Below, piece by piece: positions 6,934 to 16,467 of a stretch of 64,000 bases of DNA. Below the pieces are notes generated by a model. That model saw only the letters and a list, made by a program, of their open reading frames with translations. It made no database searches and was not told where the DNA came from. Location of the stretch: assembly GCA_937958995.1 (NCBI GenBank), contig CALGAP010000023.1:248001-312000 (forward strand), written 5' to 3'. Each line of letters starts with the position of its first letter. Within the stretch, counting starts at the first letter, position 1. The stretch is from an uncultured Chitinophagaceae bacterium. Its GTDB lineage: Bacteria > Bacteroidota > Bacteroidia > Chitinophagales > Chitinophagaceae. Position numbers and translations under genes: made by a program.

Positions 6934-9486
6934 ATGAAAAGAACTTTACCCGTAACACTATTTATTTGGCTGTTCTTTCTCTTGCCGGCGGATGAAGCAC
7001 GCGCACAGTGTGCAGCAGGCTGGAATGCAGCCAGGATCAACTGGGATCAGATGGATTATCTCACGCGCAATGGAAGCTACAGTTCTTTTGTCACCAACCA
7101 GATGCGCGACACCCAATACTTCGCCATCGGTGTAAACCGCGTAAAGATCCAGTTGATGGGAATCACCACCAATGGCGAAAACACTACCAATACAGCTGAG
7201 GCCGGTTCTTTTGGCGATGGTGCCGATGTTGAATATGGCGGCACCGGTTCAGTGGTGCTCACTTTCGATACTGTGGTGCGCAACCTGCAATTCAGTCTAT
7301 ACGATATTGATGCCAGCCAGCGTATGACCGTCACCGCGCGCGATGAAGCCAACAATGCGCTGAACATTACCATGGCTGCCGTGGCCACGGGTATTGTCAC
7401 CATTACCGGCAGCGGCACTACGGCTGCAGCAGCGCAGGCCAATGGTACGGCTGCGGCCAATAACGACTCGCGCGGTACCGTCAACGTAACCATCAATGGT
7501 GACTTGCTGGGCGTAAAGTCTGTTACTATAACCAGCTCCGGCACATCGGGTGATTTCTGGTTGTCTGATATTTCAGCTTGCGTGTATGGCAGTTTCCCAT
7601 TGAACTACTATGCTTCGCAAAAACCATTCAACGGTCAGCCATCTTATTACCTGGTCACTCCCGATAATAACTCGGTGTATATGGTAGATCCGAATACCGG
7701 TGTGTGCCACTGGCTGTTCAGTGAACCAACTTCGCCATGGATCAACTCACTAGCTTATGACCATGTGAATAAGATTGCCTACTATGTACGCGACAACCCA
7801 AGTCCTGTGAGCACCAACAGAATGCTGAAGAAATATGATTTCAATACGGAGACCCAGAGCGTGGTGGTGGACGATTTAAGAACACTCGGCATTCCCCTGT
7901 ATGATATCGTAGTAGAATCTGCCGGCGCAGCTTTCTACAATGGATCTTTATTCTTAGGCATTGAAGGCACCAATAACAATAAAAATTCTAACCGTGAATC
8001 AATTGTGTGGCGTATTGATTTTGACAAAGATCTGAAACCTGCGAAAGTATGCCAGGTGTTTGCGCGCCCTGCGGACAATGGCAGCGGTACGCTTCTGCAC
8101 GACTGGGGTGATTTTATAATAAAGGACGGCATACTCTACGATTTCAACACCGGCAACCAGGGCAGCACAGCACAGTTTGTGCATCACGATATGCAAACAG
8201 GCAACGCTGTTTTTTACAACACAAATGGTAACCCCGCGCCTATACAGGCCGGTCAGACCTGGGATGGCAAGTTGTACTGGACAGGTGGCCAGGGTTCCGA
8301 GACAGGCCGCATTGCTTTGTATAATGAAAAAGGAACAATCGGCAGCAAGAAGACTGCCACCGTTACCGCCTGTTCTCCAGCGTGGGTAGGTCGTGCCGGT
8401 GATGCGTCCGATCCTTTCAAGCCAAAAAGCGATTTTGGTGATGCGCCTGCTTCTTATGATCCGCCCGGTGTGGATCCCGCCACACACGAGTACGACTGTA
8501 ACCTGCGCTTAGGGCCCGGTTATGACCGTGAGTGGGAAAAACTAGCATCGGCCGATGCTACGGGTGATGGTACCGATGAAGATGGCATTGATGCGGTAAA
8601 TCTTTTATCACCCGGTCTTATCACCTATATACAGGATGTAAAAGTGTATAACAATACGGGCGCTGTGGCCAGACTTGTTGCCTGGCTCGACTACAATGGC
8701 AACGGCGTCTTTGACCCGGGTGAAGGTATTGCGCGCACCATCAATTCGAGCAACACCATGCAGACTATAACGCTTAGCTGGCCAAATATAATGGTGACGC
8801 TGCCGGCAGGCGGTTCCACTTTCCTGCGTGTGCGTGTTAGCACCAGCAGCAGTCTTACCGTCAACACGCCCAATGGCTGGTTTGCCAATGGCGAAGTGGA
8901 AGATTATGTGGTGCCCATAGATGTGATTCTGCCGATACGATTGTTAAGTTTCAAGGCAAAAACTGAAAATGATGAACGTGTATTACTGGAATGGACAACC
9001 GAAAATGAGGCAGGTTTCAAAGGATTTGAGATAGAACGCAGCACGGATGGTGTGAACTGGACCAGGCTGGGCTTCGTACCCGGCAATGGTGGTACTTCGC
9101 AAAACCAGTACAATTTTTTTGATAATAATCCTGCGGTAGGCGCCAATCATTACCGTCTGCGCATGGTAGATTATGATGGTCATGCAAGATACAGCCAGGT
9201 TGAGCGGGTAGACATCCACCAGGTGATTACCAGCCTCAGGGTGTTGCCCAACCCCGTGCGCGGCCGGGCCACCATACAGTGGAATGCCCAGGGGAACGAG
9301 AGAGCCGAAATACAGCTTATAAACGCCGCCGGCAAGCAGATGCTGGCCAGGTTGGTAAATTGTAATCCGGGCTATAACCAGGCCGTATTGGCTATACCGG
9401 GCCATTGGGCTTCCGGTGTATACCTGTTGCGTGTTACTGCCGCCTCGGGTAGCCAGCAGGCCAGGGTGCTTATCCAAAACAACTAA
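6934..9486 (+). CDS. T9SS-secreted GEVED-domain protein
   Basis: 850 residues from ATGAAAAGAACT; a TTG further upstream in frame would precede the signal peptide and is unlikely. Signal peptide (TLFIWLFFLLPADEARA), then a domain with FSLYDIDAS-type words, a middle part resembling a propeller (YLVTPDNNSVYMVDPNTG, SLAYDHVNKIAYYVRD), the FGDAPASYD motif, and a GEVED domain ending NGEVEDYVVPI with a Ca-type DYNGNGVFDPGEG loop. FN3-like linker and sorting domain (VLPNPVRGR to GVYLLRVT) close it. The protein at 22100 has the same architecture, so the two are paralogues. Likely a surface or extracellular protein; the ligand is unknown. Confidence 0.88.
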   Translation: MKRTLPVTLFIWLFFLLPADEARAQCAAGWNAARINWDQMDYLTRNGSYSSFVTNQMRDTQYFAIGVNRVKIQLMGITTNGENTTNTAEAGSFGDGADVEYGGTGSVVLTFDTVVRNLQFSLYDIDASQRMTVTARDEANNALNITMAAVATGIVTITGSGTTAAAAQANGTAAANNDSRGTVNVTINGDLLGVKSVTITSSGTSGDFWLSDISACVYGSFPLNYYASQKPFNGQPSYYLVTPDNNSVYMVDPNTGVCHWLFSEPTSPWINSLAYDHVNKIAYYVRDNPSPVSTNRMLKKYDFNTETQSVVVDDLRTLGIPLYDIVVESAGAAFYNGSLFLGIEGTNNNKNSNRESIVWRIDFDKDLKPAKVCQVFARPADNGSGTLLHDWGDFIIKDGILYDFNTGNQGSTAQFVHHDMQTGNAVFYNTNGNPAPIQAGQTWDGKLYWTGGQGSETGRIALYNEKGTIGSKKTATVTACSPAWVGRAGDASDPFKPKSDFGDAPASYDPPGVDPATHEYDCNLRLGPGYDREWEKLASADATGDGTDEDGIDAVNLLSPGLITYIQDVKVYNNTGAVARLVAWLDYNGNGVFDPGEGIARTINSSNTMQTITLSWPNIMVTLPAGGSTFLRVRVSTSSSLTVNTPNGWFANGEVEDYVVPIDVILPIRLLSFKAKTENDERVLLEWTTENEAGFKGFEIERSTDGVNWTRLGFVPGNGGTSQNQYNFFDNNPAVGANHYRLRMVDYDGHARYSQVERVDIHQVITSLRVLPNPVRGRATIQWNAQGNERAEIQLINAAGKQMLARLVNCNPGYNQAVLAIPGHWASGVYLLRVTAASGSQQARVLIQNN

Positions 9487-9556
9487 AAATTTTCATACGT
9501 GGATTTAATCTGTATTCGATTGTGAATCAGCTATAAGGGATAGACAACGGTGAAAC

Positions 9557-9588
9557 GGACCGCTCTTAACCAGCGGTCCTTCCCTTTA
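9557..9588 (+). terminator. Terminator after the GEVED protein
   Basis: GGACCGCT and AGCGGTCC form a perfect 8-bp stem with a 7-nt loop, followed by the pyrimidine run TTCCCTTT, 70 bp after the stop. Confidence 0.75.
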
Positions 9589-9593
9589 AAAAA

Positions 9594-9625
9594 TTTGGTT
9601 TATAGTATAAACTAGTTTAGGTTTG
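9594..9625 (+). promoter_or_regulatory. Bacteroidota-type promoter for the TonB receptor
   Basis: TTTG at 9594-9597, a 20-bp spacer and a perfect TAnnTTTG box (TAGGTTTG) at 9618-9625. The ATG at 9642 is 16 bp further, so the leader would be very short. Confidence 0.65.
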
Positions 9626-9641
9626 TGACAAATTTATACCA

Positions 9642-11912
9642 ATGTTCAACTTACTGCCTTTGGCCATATTGCTGCTGTGCTGTGTGATGGCATCGGGCCA
9701 GACAACCTTATCTGGGAAAATAAAAGATCACAAAGGTCGCCCGGTAGCCGGCGCCAGCATTACGTTGAAAGATACCTACGACGGCGGTACTTCTGATTCA
9801 TTGGGTAATTATCGTTTCACCGCTACCGAGACCGGCGAACATACGCTGGTGGTCACCAATATTGGATACAAGGTTGTAGAACAAAAAGTAGCTCTCCGCG
9901 GGGGTAGCCAGGTTATAGATATCGAAATGCGCGAAGAGATCAGCGAACTGAAAGCGGTGGTGATTACTGCGGGCACTTTTGAAGCCAGCGATACTAAGCG
10001 CGCCACCGTGTTGGATCCTATCGATATTGTGACCACGGCCAGCGCCAATGCCGACGTGACGGGAGCTATCAGAACATTACCCGGCGCGCAACAGGTGGGG
10101 GAGAGCGAAGGTTTGTTTGTGCGCGGCGGTACTGCACAGGAAACAAAAATATTCATCGACGGTACGCTTGTAAACAATTTCTTCTTCAGCAGCGTGCCCG
10201 ACATAGCACAGCGCGGACGTTTTTCACCTTTCATTTTTAAAGGCACCGTGTTTAGTTCGGGTGGTTACAGCGCTTTGTACGGACAGGCACTATCCTCAGC
10301 GCTGATATTGGAATCGGTTGACCTGCCCGACCAATCATCGGCCAACCTGGGCATTTCAACTGTTGGGTTCAGCGGCGGTCTTCAGCAACTGGCGAAAGAT
10401 AAGAAATCGAGCTGGGGCGTGAATTACAGCTATACCAACCTGGCTGCTTACTTCGCCGTGGTAAAACAGCGCGTTGATAATTTCAAAGTTCCTGCTCTGC
10501 ACAACGCCGAAGCCAACTTTCGCATTAAAACATCAAAGACAGGCATTATAAAATTTTATGCATACTACAACGGCAGTGCCCTTGGTCTGCGCAGACCGGA
10601 TATAGATTCCGCCAACCTCAAAGATGCTTTCCGACTTGATAACTTTAATCTATATGCGAATGTAAGCTATAAGGAAAAGATCGGTAAGAAATGGTACATG
10701 AATCTCGGCACTTCGTTCAGCACCAATACTGATAAGATCGGCTTTGAATTGCAGAACGCGGATAACTCGCCGGCGGATATTAATCATTATCCCTACGATA
10801 GCAAAACTTTCAACGTAAAAACACTCGCTGAACTTTCGCAGATAAAGGCCGTGTTTGAAAGAAGACTATATGGACTGAGCGCCATTCGCTTTGGCGGCGA
10901 GTATATGTATTTCAACGACAAAAACACTTTTACCAATCGCTACGTCACCGATGCGCGCGTGAGGGTGGATGATCATTTCAAAGCGGCATTTGCCGAAGCC
11001 GACGTCTATGTCACCAACGACCTGGCCGCCAAACTGGGCACCCGATACGAACATTCATCACGTATGGAAAGGTCGAATATTATGCCGCGCGTATCATTGG
11101 CCTATAAGATTGGTATGAAGGGGCAGGCATCGCTGGCCTATGGCATATTTTACCAAAAACCGGAGAAGGAATTTTACATGCAGAACTATGCCATGGATGA
11201 TTTAGTTTACACCAAAGCCACACACTACATCATCAACTACCAGCGCCTGAGCCGCGACTATACACTGCGCATCGAAGGATTTTATAAGAAATACAACGAC
11301 CTGCTGAAAACATATGCCACCGGCGGCAACAGCATTGCCGACAGCGTAAGCAATGGTGGTTATGGCCATGCAAAAGGCATTGAATTGTTCTGGCGCGACC
11401 GTAAATCAATTCCCAATCTCGATTACTGGATTTCGTACTCCTACCTCGATACCAAACGCGATTACCTGAACTATCCGCATGCTATGCGTCCCAACTTTGC
11501 ATCGACTCATACCGCGAGCGTCGTGTTGAAAAAATTTGTGACCAGGTGGAAAACGATGGTGAATGCTTCGTACACCTTTGCCACACCGCGGCCATACTAC
11601 AATATCAGGTACGATAATGGCCAGGGAAAATTCACGATTGCCGACCAGGGAAAAACCATTCCTTATCACAACCTGAGCTTTAGCCTGAACTATATACCAC
11701 AGGCAGGCTTGCAAAACGCGAAAAAATTTGTGGTGTGGGTATTTTCTGTTACCAATGTGCTGGGCAACGACCAGGTATTTGGCTATAACTATTCCGCCAA
11801 CGGTATGAGAAAGGAGCCAATTCTGCCCACGGCAAGAAGATTTTTCTTCCTGGGTTGTTTCATCAGCTTTGGCGTAGACCGTACCGAGGACGTCATCAAC
11901 AGCAATCTATAA
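9642..11912 (+). CDS. TonB-dependent receptor with carboxypeptidase regulatory-like domain
   Basis: 756 residues, outer membrane. Signal peptide (LPLAILLLCCVMASGQ), then a CarboxypepD_reg-like domain (TLSGKIKDHKGRPVAGASI ... GNYRFTATETGEHTLVVTNIGYK), a plug domain (AIRTLPGAQQVGESEGLFVRGG, FIDGTLV) and a beta-barrel with alternating aromatic strands. No SusD partner lies next to it, so it is not a standard glycan-uptake pair; the substrate cannot be read from the sequence. It has its own promoter. The small 2TM protein follows after 27 bp and may be co-transcribed. Confidence 0.9.
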   Translation: MFNLLPLAILLLCCVMASGQTTLSGKIKDHKGRPVAGASITLKDTYDGGTSDSLGNYRFTATETGEHTLVVTNIGYKVVEQKVALRGGSQVIDIEMREEISELKAVVITAGTFEASDTKRATVLDPIDIVTTASANADVTGAIRTLPGAQQVGESEGLFVRGGTAQETKIFIDGTLVNNFFFSSVPDIAQRGRFSPFIFKGTVFSSGGYSALYGQALSSALILESVDLPDQSSANLGISTVGFSGGLQQLAKDKKSSWGVNYSYTNLAAYFAVVKQRVDNFKVPALHNAEANFRIKTSKTGIIKFYAYYNGSALGLRRPDIDSANLKDAFRLDNFNLYANVSYKEKIGKKWYMNLGTSFSTNTDKIGFELQNADNSPADINHYPYDSKTFNVKTLAELSQIKAVFERRLYGLSAIRFGGEYMYFNDKNTFTNRYVTDARVRVDDHFKAAFAEADVYVTNDLAAKLGTRYEHSSRMERSNIMPRVSLAYKIGMKGQASLAYGIFYQKPEKEFYMQNYAMDDLVYTKATHYIINYQRLSRDYTLRIEGFYKKYNDLLKTYATGGNSIADSVSNGGYGHAKGIELFWRDRKSIPNLDYWISYSYLDTKRDYLNYPHAMRPNFASTHTASVVLKKFVTRWKTMVNASYTFATPRPYYNIRYDNGQGKFTIADQGKTIPYHNLSFSLNYIPQAGLQNAKKFVVWVFSVTNVLGNDQVFGYNYSANGMRKEPILPTARRFFFLGCFISFGVDRTEDVINSNL

Positions 11913-11939
11913 TTAATAACCTATACAACTTTAACCATC

Positions 11940-12227
11940 ATGGAACACAATCAACATCCACAGCCTGGCAGCGACCGTGATCAACAAATATGGTTGATGG
12001 CAAAGCGTCGCGTTGGTTTTAAAAATCACCTGGCGGTTTACCTGGTCGTCAATGCCCTGCTCTGGGGTATCTGGCTCTTCACATCAAAAGACAATAAGAT
12101 GTGGCCCCTTTATACAACGCTGGGATGGGGTGTGGGATTGGCCATGCATTTTGCAAGCGTGTATATATTTCCTAAGGAAGACAGTGTAGAGCGGGAATAC
12201 GAAAAACTAATGCGAAACAAAAAATAA
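11940..12227 (+). CDS. 2TM domain-containing small membrane protein
   Basis: 95 residues. A charged N-terminal helix (QQIWLMAKRRVGFKNHLAVY) leads into two membrane segments (AVYLVVNALLWGIWLF and LYTTLGWGVGLAMHFASVYIF) and a charged tail (REYEKLMR). This is the pattern of the 2TM family, common in Bacteroidota and often found beside or fused to histidine kinases and regulators. Start ATG, 27 bp after the receptor gene. Inner membrane; role unknown, possibly sensory or scaffolding. Confidence 0.85.
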   Translation: MEHNQHPQPGSDRDQQIWLMAKRRVGFKNHLAVYLVVNALLWGIWLFTSKDNKMWPLYTTLGWGVGLAMHFASVYIFPKEDSVEREYEKLMRNKK

Positions 12228-12253
12228 CCATTCACCATTAAAAAACTATGATC

Positions 12254-12892
12254 ATGAAAAAGTTGCTTCTTCCAGCCTTATTGCTGATAATTACAACCGC
12301 CGGTTTTGCACAAAGCGATCGTTATAATCAATCCATGAAAAACGCCCTTGAGCAATTCAGTTCTGCCGGAACGCCCGACGCGATGCTGGCCGTATCACAA
12401 ACATTTGAGCGCATTGGTGATGCGGAAAAAACGCAGTGGCTGCCCTATTACTATGCATCGCTGACCTACGTGCTGCATGCATTTATGAAGAACACGCCTG
12501 AGACAAACGATACCTATGCTACCAAGGCTGAAGAGCTGATCAATAAAGCGGAGGCTTTGGAGAAAAAGAACAGCGAGATTGCCTGCGTAAAAAGCCTGAT
12601 CGCCAGCCTGCGCATGATTGTAGACCCGCAGACCCGCTGGCAGACATATGGCACTACTATACAACAGGAAATTGAAACAGCGAAAAGCCTCGATCCTGCC
12701 AACCCGCGCCCCTGGTATTTGCAGGGACAAAACCTGCGTCACACCCCCCAGGAATTTGGCGGTGGTTGCGCTGCGGCCAAACCCTTACTGGAAGAGGCTT
12801 TGAAAAGATATGAAAGCTTTAAGCCGGCTTCAGAACTTCATCCCAACTGGGGAAAGGACCAGGTGACAGCCATGCTGGAAGAGTGCAAATAA
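12254..12892 (+). CDS. Secreted helical-repeat (TPR-like) protein
   Basis: 212 residues from the second ATG (ATGATCATGAAA allows a start 6 bp earlier). Signal peptide KKLLLPALLLIITTAGFAQ, then alpha-helical repeats resembling TPRs (ALEQFSSAGTPDAMLAVSQTF, AEELINKAEALEKKNSEIA, EIETAKSLDPANPRPWYLQG, GCAAAKPLLEEALKRYESF). The pattern is seen in periplasmic Bacteroidota proteins of unknown role. It follows the 2TM gene by 26 bp and probably belongs to the same transcript. Confidence 0.75.
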   Translation: MKKLLLPALLLIITTAGFAQSDRYNQSMKNALEQFSSAGTPDAMLAVSQTFERIGDAEKTQWLPYYYASLTYVLHAFMKNTPETNDTYATKAEELINKAEALEKKNSEIACVKSLIASLRMIVDPQTRWQTYGTTIQQEIETAKSLDPANPRPWYLQGQNLRHTPQEFGGGCAAAKPLLEEALKRYESFKPASELHPNWGKDQVTAMLEECK

Positions 12893-12982
12893 TGTGAATT
12901 AACGGAGGGGATGGACTCCTATATTTGAACATCGGGGAGAAGTGAACAGTGAAGTGCAATGTTCAATATTCAATTAAACTGT

Positions 12983-13582
12983 ATGGAAAAAAAAACTGGC
13001 TTCTCGCACCTGGAAGGACTGGAAATTATCCAGTCGATGATCAACAGGGCAAAAGATAGATTCAGCGAAAACGGCCATCTCTACTTATTGTGGGGATGGG
13101 TCGTTTTTTTATGCAGCATCGCTGAATTTGTACTGCTGCACATGGTAGGTTATGAGCACCACTATGCGGTGTGGGCTCTTTGCTGGGTGGCAGTAGTTTA
13201 CCAGGTGATATACCTGTCGAAGAAAAAAAAGCGCGAGCGCGTGAAAACTTATACCGACGATATCGTCGGATTTGTGTGGCTGGCATTTGTGGTGTCGATG
13301 TTCCTGATGGGATTTTTATTTGGCCGTATAATGGGAGAAGCCTATTACAAGATATTTGCTCCCGGGTTTCTCGTGTTGTATGGCATACCCACATTTCTGT
13401 CGGGCATCATTCTTCGCTTCAGGCCGCTGATCATTGGCGGCATTGCGTGCTGGGTGTTGTCGGTCGTAGCGTCATTTATCACCAGCGCTTACCAGCTTTT
13501 GTTTTTGTCGATGGCCGTGCTGGTGGCATGGATCATTCCGGGCTATATGCTCCGGGCAAAATATAAAAAAGTTAATAACTGA
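12983..13582 (+). CDS. Polytopic membrane protein, paralogue of the next gene
   Basis: 199 residues if started at ATGGAAAAA; an ATG 24 bp earlier lies in a repeat-like AATGTTCAATATTCAAT stretch and is less likely. An N-terminal helix (LEGLEIIQSMINRAKDRF) is shared with the next protein (SLQIIQQMIDAAKQEQ), followed by about five hydrophobic segments and a basic end (GYMLRAKYKK). No known domain. The stop is 2 bp before the next start, so the two are made together. Probably inner membrane, perhaps as a pair. Confidence 0.78.
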   Translation: MEKKTGFSHLEGLEIIQSMINRAKDRFSENGHLYLLWGWVVFLCSIAEFVLLHMVGYEHHYAVWALCWVAVVYQVIYLSKKKKRERVKTYTDDIVGFVWLAFVVSMFLMGFLFGRIMGEAYYKIFAPGFLVLYGIPTFLSGIILRFRPLIIGGIACWVLSVVASFITSAYQLLFLSMAVLVAWIIPGYMLRAKYKKVNN

Positions 13583-13584
13583 TT

Positions 13585-14193
13585 ATGGAAGATAAACAAT
13601 TGAGCAGCCGGGAAAGCCTGCAGATCATTCAGCAGATGATCGACGCGGCCAAACAAGAGCAAAAAGATGATGGCCTGGGTTGGATTGTGTGGGGGTGGTT
13701 GCTATTTCTGACCTCCATTCTTACCTGGATCAATTTATATACTGGCTGGTTCAGCACATTTATTTTCTGGACAGCCGCTGGTATAGTTACGCTTCTCGCC
13801 AGGCTGTTTGAAATGGCACGTAAGCAGTTTTTTCCCAAAAAGGAAATTGTACGCACTTACACGCGCGACCTGTTTGAGAAGCTCAACACCGGTTTTTTCA
13901 TCATGCTTCTTTTGATCATAGTGGCCATGAACATGAACGTGGATCCGAAGAAAGGTTTTGCTTTATTGATTGGCATTTATGGTTTTTGGATGTTGATATA
14001 CGGCAGTGTGTTTACTTTCAGACCATCGGTGATTGGTGCATTTGTTACCTGGGCCTTCGGCCTGTCCGCCCTTTTTGTTCGCTCATTCGAATGGACCATG
14101 ATATTGCATGCGGCTGCCGTGTTGTGCGGCTATATTATTCCTGGTTATATCGCCCGCAAAGAGTTTAAGAAATTATCATTAGTGAAGAGTTAA
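13585..14193 (+). CDS. Polytopic membrane protein, paralogue of the previous gene
   Basis: 202 residues. Same layout as its neighbour: amphipathic N-terminal helix, a WGWLLFLTSILTWINLY segment, several further membrane helices and a short basic end after GYIIPGYIARKEF. Both proteins end with IIPGY followed by a basic tail. The regulator gene begins 10 bp later, so regulator and membrane proteins look like one functional unit. Function unknown. Confidence 0.78.
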   Translation: MEDKQLSSRESLQIIQQMIDAAKQEQKDDGLGWIVWGWLLFLTSILTWINLYTGWFSTFIFWTAAGIVTLLARLFEMARKQFFPKKEIVRTYTRDLFEKLNTGFFIMLLLIIVAMNMNVDPKKGFALLIGIYGFWMLIYGSVFTFRPSVIGAFVTWAFGLSALFVRSFEWTMILHAAAVLCGYIIPGYIARKEFKKLSLVKS

Positions 14194-14203
14194 AGCACAG
14201 GTT

Positions 14204-14500
14204 TTGTTCAAAGATTTAGATCCCATATTACACTCGCAGCTCAGGCTGGCCGTCATGTCGCTCCTCATCAGCGTCAAGGAGGCCGAATTTACTTTCATCA
14301 AAGAAAAAACCAACTCCACTGCCGGCAATCTTTCCGTCCAGATCAACAAACTCAAAGAGGCCGGCTATATCGAAGTCATTAAGCAATTTAAAGACAATTA
14401 CCCCCAGACCGTCTGCAAAATAACCCCCGCCGGCGTCGCCGCCTTCGAAGAATACGTCAAGAACCTCCGTTCTTATTTAGGCAATGGCCTGGGGGGTTGA
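14204..14500 (+). CDS. Winged-helix transcriptional regulator (MarR/ArsR-like, HTH_34 type)
   Basis: 98 residues, a single winged-helix domain. LHSQLRLAVMSLLIS, then the recognition helix region (TAGNLSVQINKLKEAGYIEV), a wing (KDNYPQTVCKITPAGVAAFEEY) and a final helix. The only in-frame start upstream of the domain is TTG at 14204, since a stop lies at 14183. One-domain regulators of this type often sit beside membrane proteins that they control in Bacteroidota; here it ends the two-membrane-protein run, so autoregulation of that operon is an inference. Confidence 0.85.
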   Translation: MFKDLDPILHSQLRLAVMSLLISVKEAEFTFIKEKTNSTAGNLSVQINKLKEAGYIEVIKQFKDNYPQTVCKITPAGVAAFEEYVKNLRSYLGNGLGG

Positions 14501-14511
14501 CAGCCACCCCC

Positions 14512-14582
14512 ATATTCAAATTCACATTCCATTTCAAATTCAACATTCAACATTCAAAAAGCCCCCGGGAGGGGGCTTTTTT
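14512..14582 (+). terminator. TTCAAATTC repeat arm and strong terminator
   Basis: Words such as ATTCAAATTCACATTCC and TTCAACATTCAACATTC (14512-14557) belong to the window-wide TTCAAATTC/GAATTTGAA family. They are followed by a terminator hairpin AAAAAGCCCCC GGGAG GGGGCTTTTTT (14556-14582), about 60 bp after the regulator stop and in front of a convergent gene. Confidence 0.85.
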
Positions 14583-14618
14583 CATACCTCTGTAAACCTA
14601 CAATTAATATTCTTCCAA

Positions 14619-16046
14619 TTATTCTTTGATCAGCTTAACGATCATGCGTTCCTTGCTGTTGATGATCACCTCCAGTAAATACATACCTGGTTTCAGATTG
14701 CTGCTGCCTTCGAGCGTGAAGGTGTTGGAGCCGGCATTCACTTTCACCAGTTTGGTCATTACAGCCGAGCCGGCAGTGTTCAACACTTTCATTGATACTA
14801 CAGCGTTTTCGTTCAACTGCACGTTTACATTGATGTCGTTCTTGGCGGGGTTGGGCGTTACGCTCACCATCTTCAGTGTGCGGGTATTGTACACCCTTAC
14901 CACCAATATCTTGCTCACAGCTACTTTTCCATCTTTGTCAACTTGTTTCAGTCTGTAGTACAGGTCTTTTTTGTTAGCCCTGTTCTGGCCTGCGTCATCT
15001 ATAAATTCATAGTTGGTTCTGATATTCGAATTGCCTTGCGCTTTCACAGTGCCTACCACCTTCCATTCTTCACCATCCAGGCTTCTTTCTACATCGAAGC
15101 GGTCGCTGTTTTGTTCAAAGTTGGTTACCCATGTCAGTTCTACTTTACCGTTATCGCGATACAGACCTTTGAAGTCAACCAGGCTCACAGGCAGTGTGCC
15201 TGCAGTGGGGAAGTTGAGCGTTACAGTTGCTTCTTCAGAGCACAGTGAAGGATAACCGTTGTCGCAGATGCGATAGGTAAATGTGGTAGAGCTGCCGGTG
15301 AATCCAGGGTTGGGGGCGAAGGTGAAAGTACCGTCGGGATTCAGGGTGACATTACCATCGGGTGAGTTGGTCACCAGGTGAGCAGTGAATGCATCATTGT
15401 CTGGATCACTGTCGTTGGGCGTAACATCACCAGATGCATTGCGGTTAGCAGCGCCTGCTACCACGTCGTTAACAGCTATAGGACTGTTGTTGCAACCCTG
15501 CGGATAGTACAGCGGCGCAGAAATATACACTTCATCGATAGCCACGCGCACGTTGCCGTTCTGACCCTGGTAGCAGATGTAAATTTTGTGGGGACCCATT
15601 ACGGTTGAGTACCACCTGTCGTAATATTCTGTAGTCAGCTGATCGCCTTCCAGGTAAAAGTGGTCGAGCTGGTCAATAACATTCTCATTGGGATCCACCA
15701 CATAGATTTTGATCCAGCGACTTACGTTTCCGCTAAGGTTACCCTTGAACTGGTACTTAAACTTTATATTGATCCAGCCGGGCAGGTTGAGCACAGGAGT
15801 GTAAATGCCACTTACCTGGTTTGGGGTGGCAGAGGAGCCGGAAACCATGGCGCCATCGCCCTCCATGCTGGGCGTCCAGCCCTGGTTTACATCAAATCCG
15901 GGAAATTTCCAGCAGTGGTCCTGCAGGTAACCTTTTACCTGTGAAGTAGTTACACCAGGACGTGAGTTAAAGTTGTCTGAAGTTTGGGCAGCAACCCCGA
16001 GTGAAAGCAGTATCCATGCGGATACCAGTGTAAAGGTCCGTTTCAT
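14619..16046 (-). CDS. T9SS-secreted adhesin-like protein with cadherin-like domain
   Basis: 475 residues. Signal peptide (TFTLVSAWILLSLGVAAQ). An N-terminal domain with aromatic-rich beta strands (GWINIKFKYQFKGN, RWIKIYVVDPNEN, VRVAIDEVYIS) is followed by a cadherin-like or Ig-like repeat of the tandem adhesin kind (SPIAVNDVVAG, VTPNDSDPDNDAF, VTLNPDGTFTFAPNPGFTG, FTYRICDNG). The FN3-like linker (VERSLDGEEW, YYRLKQVDKDG) and sorting domain (VTPNPAKNDIN to GMYLLEVIINSKE) close it. Monocistronic, with its own promoter more than 200 bp upstream. Likely cell-surface or secreted. Confidence 0.87.
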   Translation of the reverse strand: MKRTFTLVSAWILLSLGVAAQTSDNFNSRPGVTTSQVKGYLQDHCWKFPGFDVNQGWTPSMEGDGAMVSGSSATPNQVSGIYTPVLNLPGWINIKFKYQFKGNLSGNVSRWIKIYVVDPNENVIDQLDHFYLEGDQLTTEYYDRWYSTVMGPHKIYICYQGQNGNVRVAIDEVYISAPLYYPQGCNNSPIAVNDVVAGAANRNASGDVTPNDSDPDNDAFTAHLVTNSPDGNVTLNPDGTFTFAPNPGFTGSSTTFTYRICDNGYPSLCSEEATVTLNFPTAGTLPVSLVDFKGLYRDNGKVELTWVTNFEQNSDRFDVERSLDGEEWKVVGTVKAQGNSNIRTNYEFIDDAGQNRANKKDLYYRLKQVDKDGKVAVSKILVVRVYNTRTLKMVSVTPNPAKNDINVNVQLNENAVVSMKVLNTAGSAVMTKLVKVNAGSNTFTLEGSSNLKPGMYLLEVIINSKERMIVKLIKE

Positions 16047-16277
16047 TTTCGTACGTTTCAGAGTGATAAATAGTAGTTAGCACACACGGATGAATGCAAT
16101 TCATCGGGTTATTCAAAGGAGGGAGTAAAGACTTTGAATAAAGAAGTAGATCAAAACGGACTTACATAGCTATTGGAGAATCGACATAATACCCGGAGGG
16201 GTAGTAATAGGAAAAAGTGCTAAAAATTTCTTTTGGGGGAACGATTACGGATTATCAAAGGATTGGTGGGAATAGGG

Positions 16278-16308
16278 CAAATGTAATAGTCAATTTTTAT
16301 TTATGCAA
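16278..16308 (-). promoter_or_regulatory. Candidate promoter for the gene at 14619-16046
   Basis: On the minus strand TTG (16306-16308) and a TAnnTTTG box reading TACATTTG (16278-16285) are 20 bp apart. The leader to the ATG would be about 225 nt and contains GTGCTAAA/TTTAGCAC and a CCGGGTATT word. The remainder of 16047-16467 has no gene. Confidence 0.5.
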
Positions 16309-16467
16309 TACCCTGGCAAAAGTTTTTTTGTTAAACCATATGCAGCTTCGGCTGTTGCCCCTTAGCGGGTGCCGTCATCGAAAAACCTGATTTATATAAA
16401 TATCTCTCGGCCAGGGAAAATCTTTCTCTTTTTGCCCGCCTCAGCAGTGTGAAGTCCGGGATGCAGG

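Noticed and set aside
9642..11912. Polysaccharide utilisation locus
   Set aside because: A TonB-dependent receptor is present but no SusD-like lipoprotein or glycoside hydrolase is near.
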